This document shows positions 16,179 through 24,924 of a DNA stretch of 33,822 nt, piece by piece (position 1 is the first letter of the stretch; the number at the start of each line of letters is the position of its first letter). The stretch covers positions 29,151 through 62,972 of the forward strand of contig NZ_JAKGBU010000020.1 in the NCBI RefSeq assembly GCF_021555155.1, given 5' to 3'. The stretch comes from Rhizobium alarense (GTDB lineage Bacteria; Pseudomonadota; Alphaproteobacteria; Rhizobiales; Rhizobiaceae). The notes under the pieces are model-generated. The model saw nothing but the letters and a program-made list of their open reading frames with translations, did not search any database and had not been told where the DNA came from. Both the position numbers and the translations under genes were made by a program.

Positions 16179-16856
16179 ATGCGGATCCTGTTGGTCGAAG
16201 ACAACGACGCGCTTGCCGATGGCCTGTCCGCCATCCTGCGCGGCACCGGGCACGCGGTGGACGTGGTGCATGACGGCACCTCGGCCGACGCCGTGACGGC
16301 GACGGAGAGCTTCGACCTCGTGATCCTCGACCTGACGCTGCCGGAGATGGACGGGCTGGAGGTGCTGCGCGCCATGCGTGCCCGGCAGAACCGCGCGGCC
16401 GTCCTCATCCTGACCGCGCGCGGCACACCGGAGGAAAAGGTCAGGGGGCTCGACCTCGGTGCCGACGACTACATGATCAAGCCCTTCGACATTTCCGAAT
16501 TCGAGGCGCGGGTGCGCATGCTGCTGCGCCGCCAGGCGGGGCTCAGATCCTCCGCCGTCAGCTTCGGCGGCGTCGATCTCGATCTCACGTCGCGCACCTT
16601 CTCGGCCGACGGCGTGCCGCTCGACATTCCCGCCCGCGAACTCGGCCTGCTGGAGATCCTGTTCCTCAGGGCCGGCAAGGTCGTCTCGAAGGAGGCGATC
16701 ATGCAGTCGCTCGCCGCCTTCGACGACGACCTCTCCGCCAATGCGATCGAGCAATATGTGAGCCGGCTCAGGAAACGCCTCGCGCCGCACGGGCTCACCG
16801 TGCGCACCGCCCGCGGCATCGGCTACTATCTCGACAAGGTGGTGGTCGCCGGATGA
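16179..16856 (+). CDS. tctD: OmpR-family response regulator, TctD type
   Basis: A 225-residue two-domain response regulator. The receiver (1-115) has the acidic pocket E7/D8, phospho-acceptor Asp51 in LVILDLTLPEMDG, Thr79 in LILTARG and Lys101 in MIKPF. The winged-helix domain (about 125-220) ends with the OmpR-type SRLRKRL...VRTARGIGYYL. The ATG at 16179 follows GGGGGAG by 8 nt; longer open frame upstream is chance. Its stop overlaps the kinase ATG (ATGA), so the two are translationally coupled. TctD homologues activate tctCBA in Salmonella, and here the transporter operon is next door, so activation of tctCBA is the likely job. It is divergent from the orphan solute-binding protein. Confidence 0.92.
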   Translation: MRILLVEDNDALADGLSAILRGTGHAVDVVHDGTSADAVTATESFDLVILDLTLPEMDGLEVLRAMRARQNRAAVLILTARGTPEEKVRGLDLGADDYMIKPFDISEFEARVRMLLRRQAGLRSSAVSFGGVDLDLTSRTFSADGVPLDIPARELGLLEILFLRAGKVVSKEAIMQSLAAFDDDLSANAIEQYVSRLRKRLAPHGLTVRTARGIGYYLDKVVVAG

Positions 16857-18238
16857 TCTCTCCCGCCTCGTCGCTGCGGCGGCGGCTCCTCCTCTGGCTC
16901 CTCGTCTCGACCGCCGTGATCGGCGTGCTCGCCCTCTTCGACACCTATCGCGAGGCGGTGAAGACGGCCAACACCGTGTCGGACCGCGTGCTCGCGGGCT
17001 CGGCGCTGGCGATCGCCGAGCGCGTCGTCGTCAGCGAGAACGGCAGCCTGGAGGTCGACATTCCCTATGTCGCGCTGGAAATGCTGACATCGGCCGCGCA
17101 GGACCGGGTGTTCTACCGGGTCGACGGCCCGCCGGGCAGCTTCATCACCGGCTACCAGACCCTGCCGACGATCGCCGACACGCAGGGCCAGCCGACCGCC
17201 TACCGGGACGCGACCTTCCGCGGCGAGCCGATCCGGGTGGCGGTGCTGCTCCGCTCGGCCTCGACCGGCGTCAATTCGGTGCCCTTCGTCGTGACGGTCG
17301 CCGAAACCACCATCGCCCGCCGGCAGCTCGCCCAGGCGATCCTGCTGCGCTCCGCCGTCCGCCTCGCCATGATGATCGGCGGCGCCGCGGCGATCGTCTG
17401 GATCGCCGTTACCGTGTCGCTCCGGCCGCTCTACCGGCTGAGCGACGCCATCGCGGAACGCAGTCCGGACGACCTCAGGCGGATCGAGCAGCGGGTGCCG
17501 CGCGAGGTTCAGGGACTCGTCGACCGCTTCAACTCCTTCATGGTGCGGCTGCAGTCGGCGCTCGACGCACTGCGCCATTTTTCCGGCAATGCCAGCCACC
17601 AGCTGCGCACGCCGCTCGCCATCATCCGGACCCAGCTCGCGCTCGCCGCCCGCGCCGCCACGCTCGAGGAGGCGCAGGCGGCGGCCGCGAAGGGCGATGC
17701 CGCCGTCGCCCACGCGGAACGCATCCTCGCCCAGCTCCTGCTGATGGCGAAGATCGATGCGGCCGGTTCCAGCGAGCCGCAGAACCTGTCGCCTGTCGAT
17801 CTCGCAGCCCTCGCCCAGGACCTGACCGGCGACCGGGTGCCGGCGGCCGGCGAGGCCGGCATCGATCTCGGCTACGAGGGCGATCGCTCGGCGCTGGTGC
17901 TGGCGGAGCCGCTGCTCATCGGCGAACTGCTGCGCAACCTGATCGAGAACGCCATCGCCTATGCCGGCCGGGGCGCCGAGGTGACGGTCAGCGTCGCCGC
18001 CGGCGGCGACGGCGTGCTGCTGGCGGTCGAGGACGACGGGCCAGGCATCCCGGCGGACCAGCGCAGTGTCGTCCGGCAGCGTTTTTCGCGCGGCGGCCAC
18101 CGCGACGCGCCGGGCATGGGCCTCGGACTGCCCATCGTGGAGGAAATCGCCGGGCTCTTCGGTGCACGGATGGCGCTCGAGACGGCCACGGGCGGCTGCG
18201 GCCTGCGCGTCGAGATCCGCTTTCCCGCCGCCGCTTGA
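16853..18238 (+). CDS. tctE: Sensor histidine kinase, TctE type
   Basis: A 461-residue membrane sensor kinase. The first membrane helix is at about 10-29. A periplasmic 2CSK_N-type sensor domain covers about 30-165, followed by a second helix (168-190), a HAMP-like linker, the H-box FSGNASHQLRTPLAI (phosphorylated His249), the N-box NLIENAI (Asn366), G1 DDGPGIP (394-400) and G2 GMGLGLPI (421-428). All catalytic boxes are intact. The 2CSK_N domain is typical of TctE/QseC kinases that respond to carboxylates or work with a periplasmic binding protein. It overlaps tctD by 4 nt. The stop is one base from the stop of the convergent LysE gene. Confidence 0.92.
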   Translation: MISPASSLRRRLLLWLLVSTAVIGVLALFDTYREAVKTANTVSDRVLAGSALAIAERVVVSENGSLEVDIPYVALEMLTSAAQDRVFYRVDGPPGSFITGYQTLPTIADTQGQPTAYRDATFRGEPIRVAVLLRSASTGVNSVPFVVTVAETTIARRQLAQAILLRSAVRLAMMIGGAAAIVWIAVTVSLRPLYRLSDAIAERSPDDLRRIEQRVPREVQGLVDRFNSFMVRLQSALDALRHFSGNASHQLRTPLAIIRTQLALAARAATLEEAQAAAAKGDAAVAHAERILAQLLLMAKIDAAGSSEPQNLSPVDLAALAQDLTGDRVPAAGEAGIDLGYEGDRSALVLAEPLLIGELLRNLIENAIAYAGRGAEVTVSVAAGGDGVLLAVEDDGPGIPADQRSVVRQRFSRGGHRDAPGMGLGLPIVEEIAGLFGARMALETATGGCGLRVEIRFPAAA

Positions 18239-18239
18239 C

Positions 18240-18881
18240 TTACGGCTTGCGCCAGCCGAGCAGGCCCGGCGCCGCATGCCAGACCGCCTGCACGGCAAAA
18301 CCCATGAAGAGCAGCCCGGACAGGCGCACGATTGCAAGCTCGTGCCGGCGATAGAAGCGGCGCACGACGGCTGCGCCGATGATGGCGATCAGGATCACGT
18401 CGGCCAGCAGGAAGCCGAAGAAGGACACGCCGAGCAGCAGCGGCAGCGCCCCGAAATCCAGCGCGTTGGACGAGCTCGCAAGCAGCGCCGTGAAGGTGGC
18501 GAGCGCCACCGGATAGCCTTTCGGATTGGTAAGCCCGAAGATCAGCCCGCGCCGGAGCGGCCGCTCGACCGTCAGCACCGCGGCACCGTCGGCACGCGGC
18601 CTGGCCCTGAGCGCCGTCCAGCCGATCCAGGCGAGGTAGAAGCCGCACAGAAGGCCGAGCACGTCGAAGACCGTCGTGCCGATGGTCTTGGCGCCGACGA
18701 TCGCCACAAGCGCCAGCGACGACCACAACAGGTCGCCGGCGAGATGCCCGCCCATGAAAAGCGCGCCCGCCTTCCGCCCCTGGCCGGCGCCGATGCCGAG
18801 CAGCGCGAGAAAGGCGGGGCCTGGAATAAGGACATAAAGAAGAGCGGCGGCGAACGCGCCGAAGAGCATGGTACCTGACAT
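18240..18881 (-). CDS. LysE/RhtB family amino acid exporter (first of two)
   Basis: A 213-residue inner-membrane exporter of the LysE/RhtB superfamily, which exports amino acids or derivatives by proton exchange; the substrate is not predictable. About six hydrophobic helices are present, and the family motif IPGPAFLALLGIGAGQGRKAG (15-35) gives the conserved PGP. A second conserved patch is GLIFGLTNPKGYPVALATFTALL (about 117-139), with the NPK triplet. The ATG at 18881 is preferred to the in-frame ATG at 19037 because the extra 52 residues are not protein-like and GGGG lies 6 nt before it. It is divergent from the MarR gene, sharing a 186-bp promoter region. MarR control is possible but not shown. 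Confidence 0.9.
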   Translation of the reverse strand: MSGTMLFGAFAAALLYVLIPGPAFLALLGIGAGQGRKAGALFMGGHLAGDLLWSSLALVAIVGAKTIGTTVFDVLGLLCGFYLAWIGWTALRARPRADGAAVLTVERPLRRGLIFGLTNPKGYPVALATFTALLASSSNALDFGALPLLLGVSFFGFLLADVILIAIIGAAVVRRFYRRHELAIVRLSGLLFMGFAVQAVWHAAPGLLGWRKP

Positions 18882-19030
18882 GGATGACCCCGTTTGGTGC
18901 CCATAGGCCGTGCGTCGCGGGCTTTCGTCAAGGCCCGGCATTCCCCCCCCCGCGGCGGCCATCGCCTTTTTGCAACGCAGGCATGCGCCGCGACGCCATC
19001 GGGCACCTTGTGAGCCGACGACGAAAATAG

Positions 19031-19043
19031 TAAGCACGGCTTA
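19031..19043. promoter_or_regulatory. Candidate MarR operator: TAAGC-ACG-GCTTA
   Basis: A perfect 5-3-5 inverted repeat 24 nt before the marR ATG, in the shared LysE/MarR intergenic region and next to a CATATA sequence that could be a -10 box. MarR proteins commonly autoregulate through short palindromes in this position. Inferred. Confidence 0.4.
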
Positions 19044-19067
19044 GCATATAGAACCCATGGTGCCGTC

Positions 19068-19553
19068 ATGTCCCTGCGACCCGACCCCGATTCCCTCGGC
19101 TTTCTCATCATCGACGTGTCGCGCATGCTGAGGGGTGCCTTCGAGCGGCGCATCGCCCGGGCGGGCCTTGGCCTGACGCCCGGCGAGGCCCGGGCGCTCG
19201 TGCATGTGGCCGCGCTCGAAGGCAGCCGGCAGCTCGACATCGCGCACCGCATGGGCATCGAGCCGATGACGCTGTCGGCCTATCTCGACCGCCTGCAGAG
19301 CCTCGGCTTCATCGAGCGCCGCGCCGATCCGGCCGACGGCCGGGCCAGGCAGATCTTTACGACGGAAACCGCGAACGGACTGATTGCCGAGATCCGCGTC
19401 GAACAGCTTGACCTCATGGGACAGGTGACGGCCGGCCTCGCCGAAGACGACAAGTCCGCGATGCGCGAGCAGCTCAGGCGGATGCGGGAAAATCTCCGCG
19501 CGATCGAGGAAGACCAGACGGCGCTGTCCGCCGCAAAGGAGGCGGCGCGGTGA
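19068..19553 (+). CDS. MarR family transcriptional regulator
   Basis: A 161-residue MarR-type winged-helix repressor. The helix-turn-helix spans about residues 50-85 (SRQLDIAHRMGIEPMTLSAYLDRLQ), and the wing contains RRADPADGRARQIF (84-97), the classical MarR D-x-R-D/G-x-R pattern. Long N- and C-terminal helices form the dimer interface. The stop overlaps the start of the efflux pump gene (GTGA), so the pair forms one operon, and this regulator most likely represses the pump until a ligand such as a phenolic compound binds. A 5-3-5 inverted repeat at 19031-19043 is a candidate autoregulatory site. The ATG at 19068 is the first start and gives the family length. Confidence 0.92.
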   Translation: MSLRPDPDSLGFLIIDVSRMLRGAFERRIARAGLGLTPGEARALVHVAALEGSRQLDIAHRMGIEPMTLSAYLDRLQSLGFIERRADPADGRARQIFTTETANGLIAEIRVEQLDLMGQVTAGLAEDDKSAMREQLRRMRENLRAIEEDQTALSAAKEAAR

Positions 19554-20767
19554 CATCGCCGGTGATGAGCGAGCGCCGCACGAGCATCATCGGCGCCTTC
19601 CTGGTCGCGCTTGGCCCCGTATCGATGGCGCTCTATACCCCGGCCATGCCGGAACTCGTCCACGCCTTTTCGTCGAGCGAATCCGCCATCAAGCTGACGC
19701 TCTCGCTCTATTTCGCCGGATTCGCCCTGTCGCAGCTGGTCTCCGGGACACTCTCCGACGTGCTCGGCCGCCGGCCGACCACCATGCTCTTCATGGCGAT
19801 CTACCTGACGGGCAGCCTCATGGCGGCCTTCGCGCCCTCGGTGAGCGTCCTGCTCGCCGGCCGCCTCGTGCAGGGCATCGGCGCCTCGGTCGGCATGACG
19901 GTTGCCCGGGCGCTGGTGCGCGACCAGTTCACCGGCACGACGGCGGCGCGCATCATGAACATGATCGGCATGATGCTCGCGATCGGCCCCGCCCTCTCGC
20001 CGACGCTCGGCGGCATAGCGCTCGGGTTGTTCGGCTGGCAGTCGATCTTCCTGCTGATGGTCGGCTTCGCGCTGATCGCCTGTGCCGCCGTCGCCGTCTT
20101 CATGGCCGAGACGACCGTGCCGGACCGGCGCAAGGGCCATATCGGCCCGATCTTCGCGGCCTATGCGTCGCTTCTGACAAATGGCCGCTTCCTGTCGTCC
20201 ACGCTCGTCATGGCGGGCGCGGTCGGTGCGCTTTATGGCCAGGCGACGATCCTGCCCTTCGTGCTGATCGGCAAGGTCGGCCTCACGCCGACCGAGTTCG
20301 GCGTCGGCATGCTGATGCAGTCGGGATTCTTCTTCGCCGGAACGGTCGCCGTCCGCCTTCTCATGCGCGTGATGACGCCCGCCGGCATCGTCCTGCCCGG
20401 CCTTTGTTTCATCGGCGTCGCGAGCGTCCTGATCGCGCTCGCCTCGCACATCCTCGATCCGACATTCCTCTCGGTGATGGCGCCGGTCGGCCTCTATGCC
20501 TTCGGCATCGCCTTCGTCATGCCCTACATGATGACCGCGGCAATGGAACCCTTCCCGCACATCGCCGGCTCCGCCTCGGCGCTGATGGGCTTCATCCAGA
20601 TGGGGGCCGGTTTCGTCGCCGGCATCGCCGCGGCCGCGATCGGCCTGCCGCTCTTCGCCTTCGGCACCGTCATTCCGGCGATGGGCCTGATCGCCATCCT
20701 CTCCTACGTCTGGTACCGCGCGGCCTGCGCGCGCGAAACGGCGCTTGCCGCGCAGCCCGGGAAATAG
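19550..20767 (+). CDS. MFS drug-resistance transporter, Bcr/CflA family
   Basis: A 405-residue, 12-helix major facilitator of the Bcr/CflA (DHA1) drug:proton antiporter family. MFS motif A is visible as GTLSDVLGRRPTTM in the loop after helix 2, with antiporter motif LVQGIGASVGMTVARALVRDQF (motif B/C region) after helix 4. I use the GTG at 19550, overlapping the marR stop, because AAGGAGG lies 7 nt upstream; a later ATG at 19565 lacks such a site. Translational coupling to MarR suggests repressor-controlled export of a toxic compound. The substrate is unknown. A bidirectional hairpin shared with argG follows. Confidence 0.93.
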   Translation: MTSPVMSERRTSIIGAFLVALGPVSMALYTPAMPELVHAFSSSESAIKLTLSLYFAGFALSQLVSGTLSDVLGRRPTTMLFMAIYLTGSLMAAFAPSVSVLLAGRLVQGIGASVGMTVARALVRDQFTGTTAARIMNMIGMMLAIGPALSPTLGGIALGLFGWQSIFLLMVGFALIACAAVAVFMAETTVPDRRKGHIGPIFAAYASLLTNGRFLSSTLVMAGAVGALYGQATILPFVLIGKVGLTPTEFGVGMLMQSGFFFAGTVAVRLLMRVMTPAGIVLPGLCFIGVASVLIALASHILDPTFLSVMAPVGLYAFGIAFVMPYMMTAAMEPFPHIAGSASALMGFIQMGAGFVAGIAAAAIGLPLFAFGTVIPAMGLIAILSYVWYRAACARETALAAQPGK

Positions 20768-20806
20768 CGCCAGCCGTCGCGCCGGCGAACAGGGCCGAAG
20801 CACGAA

Positions 20807-20838
20807 AAGGCCCGCCACCGTCTCCGGCAGCGGGCCTT
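20807..20838 (-). terminator. argG: Intrinsic terminator of argG, shared with the convergent MFS gene
   Basis: Arms AAGGCCCGC and GCGGGCCTT (9 bp) enclose a smaller CCG/CGG stem. On the minus strand the stem runs into TTTT (complement of 20805-20808), about 21 nt after the argG stop. On the plus strand only two T follow, so it is best for argG. Confidence 0.8.
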
Positions 20839-20859
20839 CGATAGGCAACGGCGAAACGG

Positions 20860-22080
20860 TCAGCCGCGGTTGCGGGCGGCAAGCGTCCTGAGGCGCAACG
20901 CGTTGAGCTTGATGAAGCCGGCCGCGTCCTTCTGGTCATAGGCGCCCTGGTCGTCCTCGAAGGTGACCAGCTTGTCGGAATAGAGCGACTTGTCGCTCTG
21001 CCGGCCGATGACCATGACGTTGCCCTTGTAGAGCTTCAGCGTGACCTCGCCCTCGACATGTTCCTGGCTCCGGTCGATCGCCGCCTGCAGCATCTCGCGC
21101 TCCGGCGAGAACCAGAAGCCGTAATAGATGAGCTCCGCATAGCGCGGCATCAGTTCGTCCTTGAGATGCGCCGCGCCGCGGTCGAGCGTGAGGCTCTCGA
21201 TCGCGCGGTGTGCGGCGAGCAGGATCGTGCCGCCGGGCGTCTCGTAGACGCCGCGCGACTTCATCCCGACGAAGCGGTTCTCGACGAGGTCGAGGCGGCC
21301 GATACCGTTGTCACGGCCATAGGTGTTGAGCGTCGCAAGCAGAGTGGCCGGCGACATCGTCACGCCGTTGATCGACACGGCGTCACCCTTCTCGAAGCCG
21401 ACGGTGATCGTCGTCGCCTCGTCGGGGGCGGCTTCCGGCGAGATCGTGCGCATATGCACATATTCCGGCGCCGCGACGGCCGGGTCCTCCAGCACCTTGC
21501 CCTCGGAGGACGAGTGCAGCAGATTCGCGTCAACAGAGAACGGCGCTTCGCCCTTCTTGTCCTTGGCGACCGGGATCTGATGCTGCTCGGCGAATTCGAG
21601 AAGCTGCGTGCGGCTCTTGAACGCCCAGTCGCGCCAGGGCGCGATGATCTTGATGTCGGGGTTCAGGGCATAGGCCGAGAGTTCGAAGCGGACCTGGTCG
21701 TTCCCCTTGCCGGTCGCGCCGTGCGCGATCGCGTCGGCGCCCGTCTTCTTCGCGATCTCGATGAGGTGCTTGGAGATCAGCGGCCGGGCGATCGAGGTGC
21801 CGAGCAGGTAGACGCCCTCATAGACCGCATTGGCGCGGAACATCGGGAAGACGAAGTCGCGCACGAATTCCTCGCGCACGTCCTCGATGAAGATCTCCTT
21901 GATGCCCAGCATCTCGGCCTTCTTGCGGGCCGGTTCCAGTTCCTCGCCCTGGCCGAGATCGGCGGTGAAGGTCACCACCTCGGCGCCGAGTTCCGTCTGG
22001 AGCCACTTGAGGATGATCGAGGTGTCGAGACCGCCCGAATAGGCGAGAACGACCTTCTTTACGTGCTTGTGCGATGCCAT
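20860..22080 (-). CDS. argG: Argininosuccinate synthase
   Basis: A 406-residue enzyme that joins citrulline and aspartate using ATP to give argininosuccinate, the penultimate step of arginine synthesis. The ATP-pyrophosphatase P-loop AYSGGLDTS is at 13-21. Other conserved stretches are [36 protein letters not shown] and [24 protein letters not shown] (in part), all of the type I enzyme. The length is canonical. The ATG at 22080 gives MASHKHVKK, the usual rhizobial start; an upstream in-frame ATG at 22173 would add 31 residues without homology. Single gene with its own terminator, separated from the ParDE pair by 113 nt. Confidence 0.97.
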   Translation of the reverse strand: MASHKHVKKVVLAYSGGLDTSIILKWLQTELGAEVVTFTADLGQGEELEPARKKAEMLGIKEIFIEDVREEFVRDFVFPMFRANAVYEGVYLLGTSIARPLISKHLIEIAKKTGADAIAHGATGKGNDQVRFELSAYALNPDIKIIAPWRDWAFKSRTQLLEFAEQHQIPVAKDKKGEAPFSVDANLLHSSSEGKVLEDPAVAAPEYVHMRTISPEAAPDEATTITVGFEKGDAVSINGVTMSPATLLATLNTYGRDNGIGRLDLVENRFVGMKSRGVYETPGGTILLAAHRAIESLTLDRGAAHLKDELMPRYAELIYYGFWFSPEREMLQAAIDRSQEHVEGEVTLKLYKGNVMVIGRQSDKSLYSDKLVTFEDDQGAYDQKDAAGFIKLNALRLRTLAARNRG

Positions 22081-22193
22081 GATGCGTGTCCGTCCGGGCT
22101 TCGGCGCCATCCGCGCCGCTTGGAAAATCCGCGGCACTTTTAGCGAGATTGCGCGGCAGCGCAAGGCTTGCAAGGCAGGGTGCGGCTACAGAA

Positions 22194-22484
22194 TCAGAAA
22201 TGACGCGACAGGTCCATGCGCTGGTTAAGGATGCGGACAACCAGAATCGAGGCCGTCGTTTCGCGACAGACGATAAAATGCGAACCGGATGACACGAACA
22301 AATGCGCAGGGCGGTCGGACACAAGCGCTCGCCCCTGTCGCCGGCCTGTGGCTATGTCATCGCATGCCGCTTGCAATTGCCGCAAATAGGCATCTGCCTC
22401 GACATCGCTCCAGTTCTTCTCTGTGAATTCATGGATGTCCTCGATGTCCGGGATCGCTGCCGGAAAGAACGGCAATGGCTTCAT
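22194..22484 (-). CDS. parE: ParE/RelE-superfamily toxin
   Basis: A 96-residue protein of the ParE/RelE toxin fold. The start FFPAAIPDIEDIHEFTEKNWS matches the family's first strand and helical hairpin (A..D...I..Y/F....W), and ILVVRILNQRMDL near the C-terminus matches the last strand with the R-I-L-H/N pattern of ParE. ParE toxins inhibit DNA gyrase; RelE toxins cleave mRNA on the ribosome. The sequence looks more like ParE, and no RelE catalytic cluster is evident. Its ATG overlaps the antitoxin stop (ATGA), giving the antitoxin-first order normal for parDE. The TAA/TAG region at 22194 lies 113 nt before argG's start. It appears intact. Confidence 0.85.
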   Translation of the reverse strand: MKPLPFFPAAIPDIEDIHEFTEKNWSDVEADAYLRQLQAACDDIATGRRQGRALVSDRPAHLFVSSGSHFIVCRETTASILVVRILNQRMDLSRHF

Positions 22485-22729
22485 TGCGGCGCGGGACCGG
22501 CGCGTTTGCTCTCGATAAACCGGTCGAAATCGAACGCAACCGGCTCCCCCGACCGTTCCCCTTCGTCGATCGCGGCGCGGTACGCCTCAAGCCGGGCATC
22601 GCCTTCGCGCAGCAGACGAAGTCCGGCCGTCAGCACATCGCTCTCGGAGGCATAACGTCCCTCACGGACCTGCGCACGGACGAAGGCCTCGAGGTCGTCA
22701 TCCGACAAAACGTCGGCACTTCGCGCCAT
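22481..22729 (-). CDS. parD: ParD-family antitoxin
   Basis: An 82-residue ribbon-helix-helix antitoxin. The segment DDLEAFVRAQVREGRYASESDVLTAGLRLLRE (12-43, quoted in pieces: LEAFVRAQV, GRYASESDV, AGLRLLRE) is the ParD DNA-binding and dimer region. The following DARLEAYRAAIDEGERSG is the usual connector, and the C-terminal DFDRFIESKRA would wrap the toxin. AGAGG lies 8-10 nt before the ATG. The gene starts the operon and would repress it by binding its own promoter, where a perfect 10-bp palindrome AACAGCTGTT (22779-22788) lies. Overlap with parE is 4 nt. The pair may have been gained by transfer, but composition is similar to the surroundings. Confidence 0.87.
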   Translation of the reverse strand: MARSADVLSDDDLEAFVRAQVREGRYASESDVLTAGLRLLREGDARLEAYRAAIDEGERSGEPVAFDFDRFIESKRAGPAPQ

Positions 22730-22778
22730 GCAAAACGCCTCTGGCAGGCTGCAAATCTACCACGCCCTATGCTATTGC

Positions 22779-22788
22779 AACAGCTGTT
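22779..22788. promoter_or_regulatory. Palindrome AACAGCTGTT between parD and lysE, candidate ParDE operator
   Basis: A perfect 10-bp palindrome 50 nt upstream of parD and 23 nt upstream of the divergent LysE gene. TTGCAA on the minus strand overlaps it and could be a -35 box, with TAGATT 15 nt on as a weak -10. Inferred only from position and symmetry. Confidence 0.35.
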
Positions 22789-22810
22789 CACGCTACCGAG
22801 GCCGACCGCC

Positions 22811-23452
22811 ATGGACTTCCTGCCCACGTTCCCGACCCTGCTCGCCTTCACCGCCGCGAGCCTGCTTCTCGCCGCGACGCCGGGCCCGGACATGACGCTG
22901 TCGATCAGCCGGGTACTGTCGCAGGGCAAAGCGCCGGCGCTCTATGTGGTGCTCGGGACCAGCCTCGGCATCGTGGCGCACACGCTGCTCGTCGCCTTCG
23001 GCATCGCGGCGCTCATCACCGCCTCGCCCACCGCCTTCACGATCCTCAAGACCGGCGGCGCGGCCTATCTGCTCTGGCTGGCGATCCAGGCGATCCGCTT
23101 CGGCTCGAGCCTCTCGGTAAAATCGGTCGAGGGCCCCAGGGTCTCGCCGCTCGGCAATATCTCGACGGGCTTCTGGGTGAACCTGCTCAATCCGAAGGTC
23201 ATCATCTTCTTCATGACCTTCCTGCCGCAGTTCGTCTCGGCCGGCGATCCCGATGTCACCGGCAAGCTGATCTTCCTTGGATTCTTCTTCATCCTGGTCG
23301 GCATGCCGGTCAACGCCATCGTCGTGCTCGCCGCCGACCGGCTCTCCACCTGGCTGCAGGCGAACCGCAAGGTACTGCGCGGCATCGACTACACCTTCGC
23401 CGGCGTCTTCTCGATCTTCGCGGTGAAAATCCTCTTCACGCAGACGCGCTGA
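22811..23452 (+). CDS. LysE/RhtB family amino acid exporter (second of two)
   Basis: A 213-residue, six-helix exporter. Conserved motif AATPGPDMTLSISRVLSQGK (21-40) is the RhtB-type PGPD signature, stronger than in the first exporter at 18.2-18.9 kb. The second motif FWVNLLNPKVIIFFMTFLPQF (about 117-137) has the NPK triplet. The ATG at 22811 starts MDFLPTF; the larger open frame upstream overlaps parDE and is not protein-like. It is divergent from parD with 81 nt between. Likely exports neutral or hydrophobic amino acids or homoserine lactone-like compounds, but no specific residue decides this. Its stop is 18 nt from the rlmN stop on the other strand. Confidence 0.92.
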   Translation: MDFLPTFPTLLAFTAASLLLAATPGPDMTLSISRVLSQGKAPALYVVLGTSLGIVAHTLLVAFGIAALITASPTAFTILKTGGAAYLLWLAIQAIRFGSSLSVKSVEGPRVSPLGNISTGFWVNLLNPKVIIFFMTFLPQFVSAGDPDVTGKLIFLGFFFILVGMPVNAIVVLAADRLSTWLQANRKVLRGIDYTFAGVFSIFAVKILFTQTR

Positions 23453-23470
23453 GGCGGAACGGCGGGGAGA

Positions 23471-24706
23471 TCAGTCGTCCTCGCCATGGCCGGCGATCAT
23501 CATGGCCTCGAAGGCCATGCGGTCGACCTTGCGCATGCGCTCGGATTCCGACTTCAGCTGGCCGCAGGCGGCGAGGATGTCGCGGCCGCGGGGCGTGCGG
23601 ATCGGCGAGGCGTAGCCCGCCGCATTGATGAAATCGGCGAATTTCTCGATCTGCTCCCAGTCCGAACACTGATAGTTGGTGCCCGGCCAGGGGTTGAAGG
23701 GAATGAGGTTGATCTTCGCCGGGATGCCCTTCAGGAGCTGGACCAGCAGCTTGGCGTCTTCCAGGCTGTCGTTCACGTCCTTCAGCATCACATATTCGAA
23801 GGTGATGCGCCGCGCATTGGAGAGGCTCGGATAGGCGCGGCAGGCGTCGAGCAGGTCCTTCAGCGGATACTTCTTGTTGATCGGCACCAGCATGTCGCGC
23901 AGGTCGTCGCGCACCGCATGCAGCGAGATCGCCAGCATGACGCCGATCTCCGAGCCGGTGCGGTAGATTTCCGGCACGATGCCGGAGGTCGACAGGGTGA
24001 CGCGGCGCTTGGAGAGCGACAGGCCGTCGCCGTCGGTGGCGATCAAGAGCGCCGTCTTCACGCTCTCGAAATTGTAAAGCGGCTCGCCCATGCCCATCAT
24101 GACGATGTTCGAGACCTTGCGGCCCTCCGACGGCACGATGGCGCCCGCCGGGGTCTCGCGGTCCGGGAAGTCGCCGAGCCGGTCGCGGGCGAGCAGCAGC
24201 TGTGCGAGGATCTCCTCGGCCGTCAGGTTGCGCACGAGCTTCTGCGTGCCGGTATGACAGAAGGAACAGGTGAGCGTGCAGCCGACCTGGCTCGAAATGC
24301 AGAGTGTGCCGCGACCTTCTTCGGGGATGTAGACGGTCTCGACTTCGACCGGCCGCCCGGCGCCGCGCGGCGGGAAGCGCAGCAGCCACTTGCGCGTGCC
24401 GTCCCTGGACACCTGCTCCTCGACGATCTCCGGGCGTGCGATGGTGAAATGCCGCTTCAGCATCTCGCGCATGTCCTTCGACACGTTGCTCATGTGGTCG
24501 AAGTCGGAGACGCCGCGCACATAGAGCCAGTGCCAGAGCTGGCTGACGCGCATCCGCGCCTGCTTCTCGGGAACGCCCTTCTCGACGAGCGCCCTGCCCA
24601 TGTCCTCGCGGGAAAGCCCGATCAGCGACGGCATCTCCGCAAGCGGCATGCGCTGGGCCGGCGCCTTCACCGGTTCGGTCGTATTGGCAAGGTTGAGCGT
24701 CGTCAT
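23471..24706 (-). CDS. rlmN: Dual-specificity 23S rRNA/tRNA adenine-C2 methyltransferase RlmN
   Basis: A 411-residue radical SAM enzyme that methylates C2 of A2503 in 23S rRNA and of A37 in some tRNAs. The [4Fe-4S] motif CTLTCSFC gives Cys143, Cys147 and Cys150. The second catalytic Cys is Cys381 in [10 protein letters not shown], near the end as in E. coli RlmN. An intact [10 protein letters not shown] motif binds SAM. The N-terminal 25 residues are an extra Pro/Ala-rich piece seen in rhizobial versions. The ATG at 24706 fits; the in-frame ATG at 24838 would add 44 residues unlike the family. Translation accuracy is the known benefit. Monocistronic. Confidence 0.95.
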   Translation of the reverse strand: MTTLNLANTTEPVKAPAQRMPLAEMPSLIGLSREDMGRALVEKGVPEKQARMRVSQLWHWLYVRGVSDFDHMSNVSKDMREMLKRHFTIARPEIVEEQVSRDGTRKWLLRFPPRGAGRPVEVETVYIPEEGRGTLCISSQVGCTLTCSFCHTGTQKLVRNLTAEEILAQLLLARDRLGDFPDRETPAGAIVPSEGRKVSNIVMMGMGEPLYNFESVKTALLIATDGDGLSLSKRRVTLSTSGIVPEIYRTGSEIGVMLAISLHAVRDDLRDMLVPINKKYPLKDLLDACRAYPSLSNARRITFEYVMLKDVNDSLEDAKLLVQLLKGIPAKINLIPFNPWPGTNYQCSDWEQIEKFADFINAAGYASPIRTPRGRDILAACGQLKSESERMRKVDRMAFEAMMIAGHGEDD

Positions 24707-24878
24707 CGGCACGGTCCGTTTCGCCACGCCGCTCACGCGGGAATGGTTGTCCCGGGACGGTGGCACCTGCACGTCAAGAAGATGTGAAAGCCGCACGGCT
24801 CCTGCGGGCCACGGCTCGGTTTCCGCGGCCTGTAGCATTCTTTTCCCGGCAAGTCACCTCTTGCCTGACACGCGGGCA

Positions 24879-24895
24879 GGCCGTCCCTGACGGCC
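24879..24895 (-). terminator. GC hairpin after the IalB-family gene
   Basis: Perfect 7-bp stem GGCCGTC/GACGGCC with a 3-nt loop, 29 nt after the stop. A second inverted repeat, GGCAAG/CTTGCC with a 6-nt loop, follows at 24848-24865. No T-run, so terminator function is tentative. Confidence 0.4.
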
Positions 24896-24924
24896 GGGCC
24901 GCGCTTCCCCTCCTTCGGATGCGC

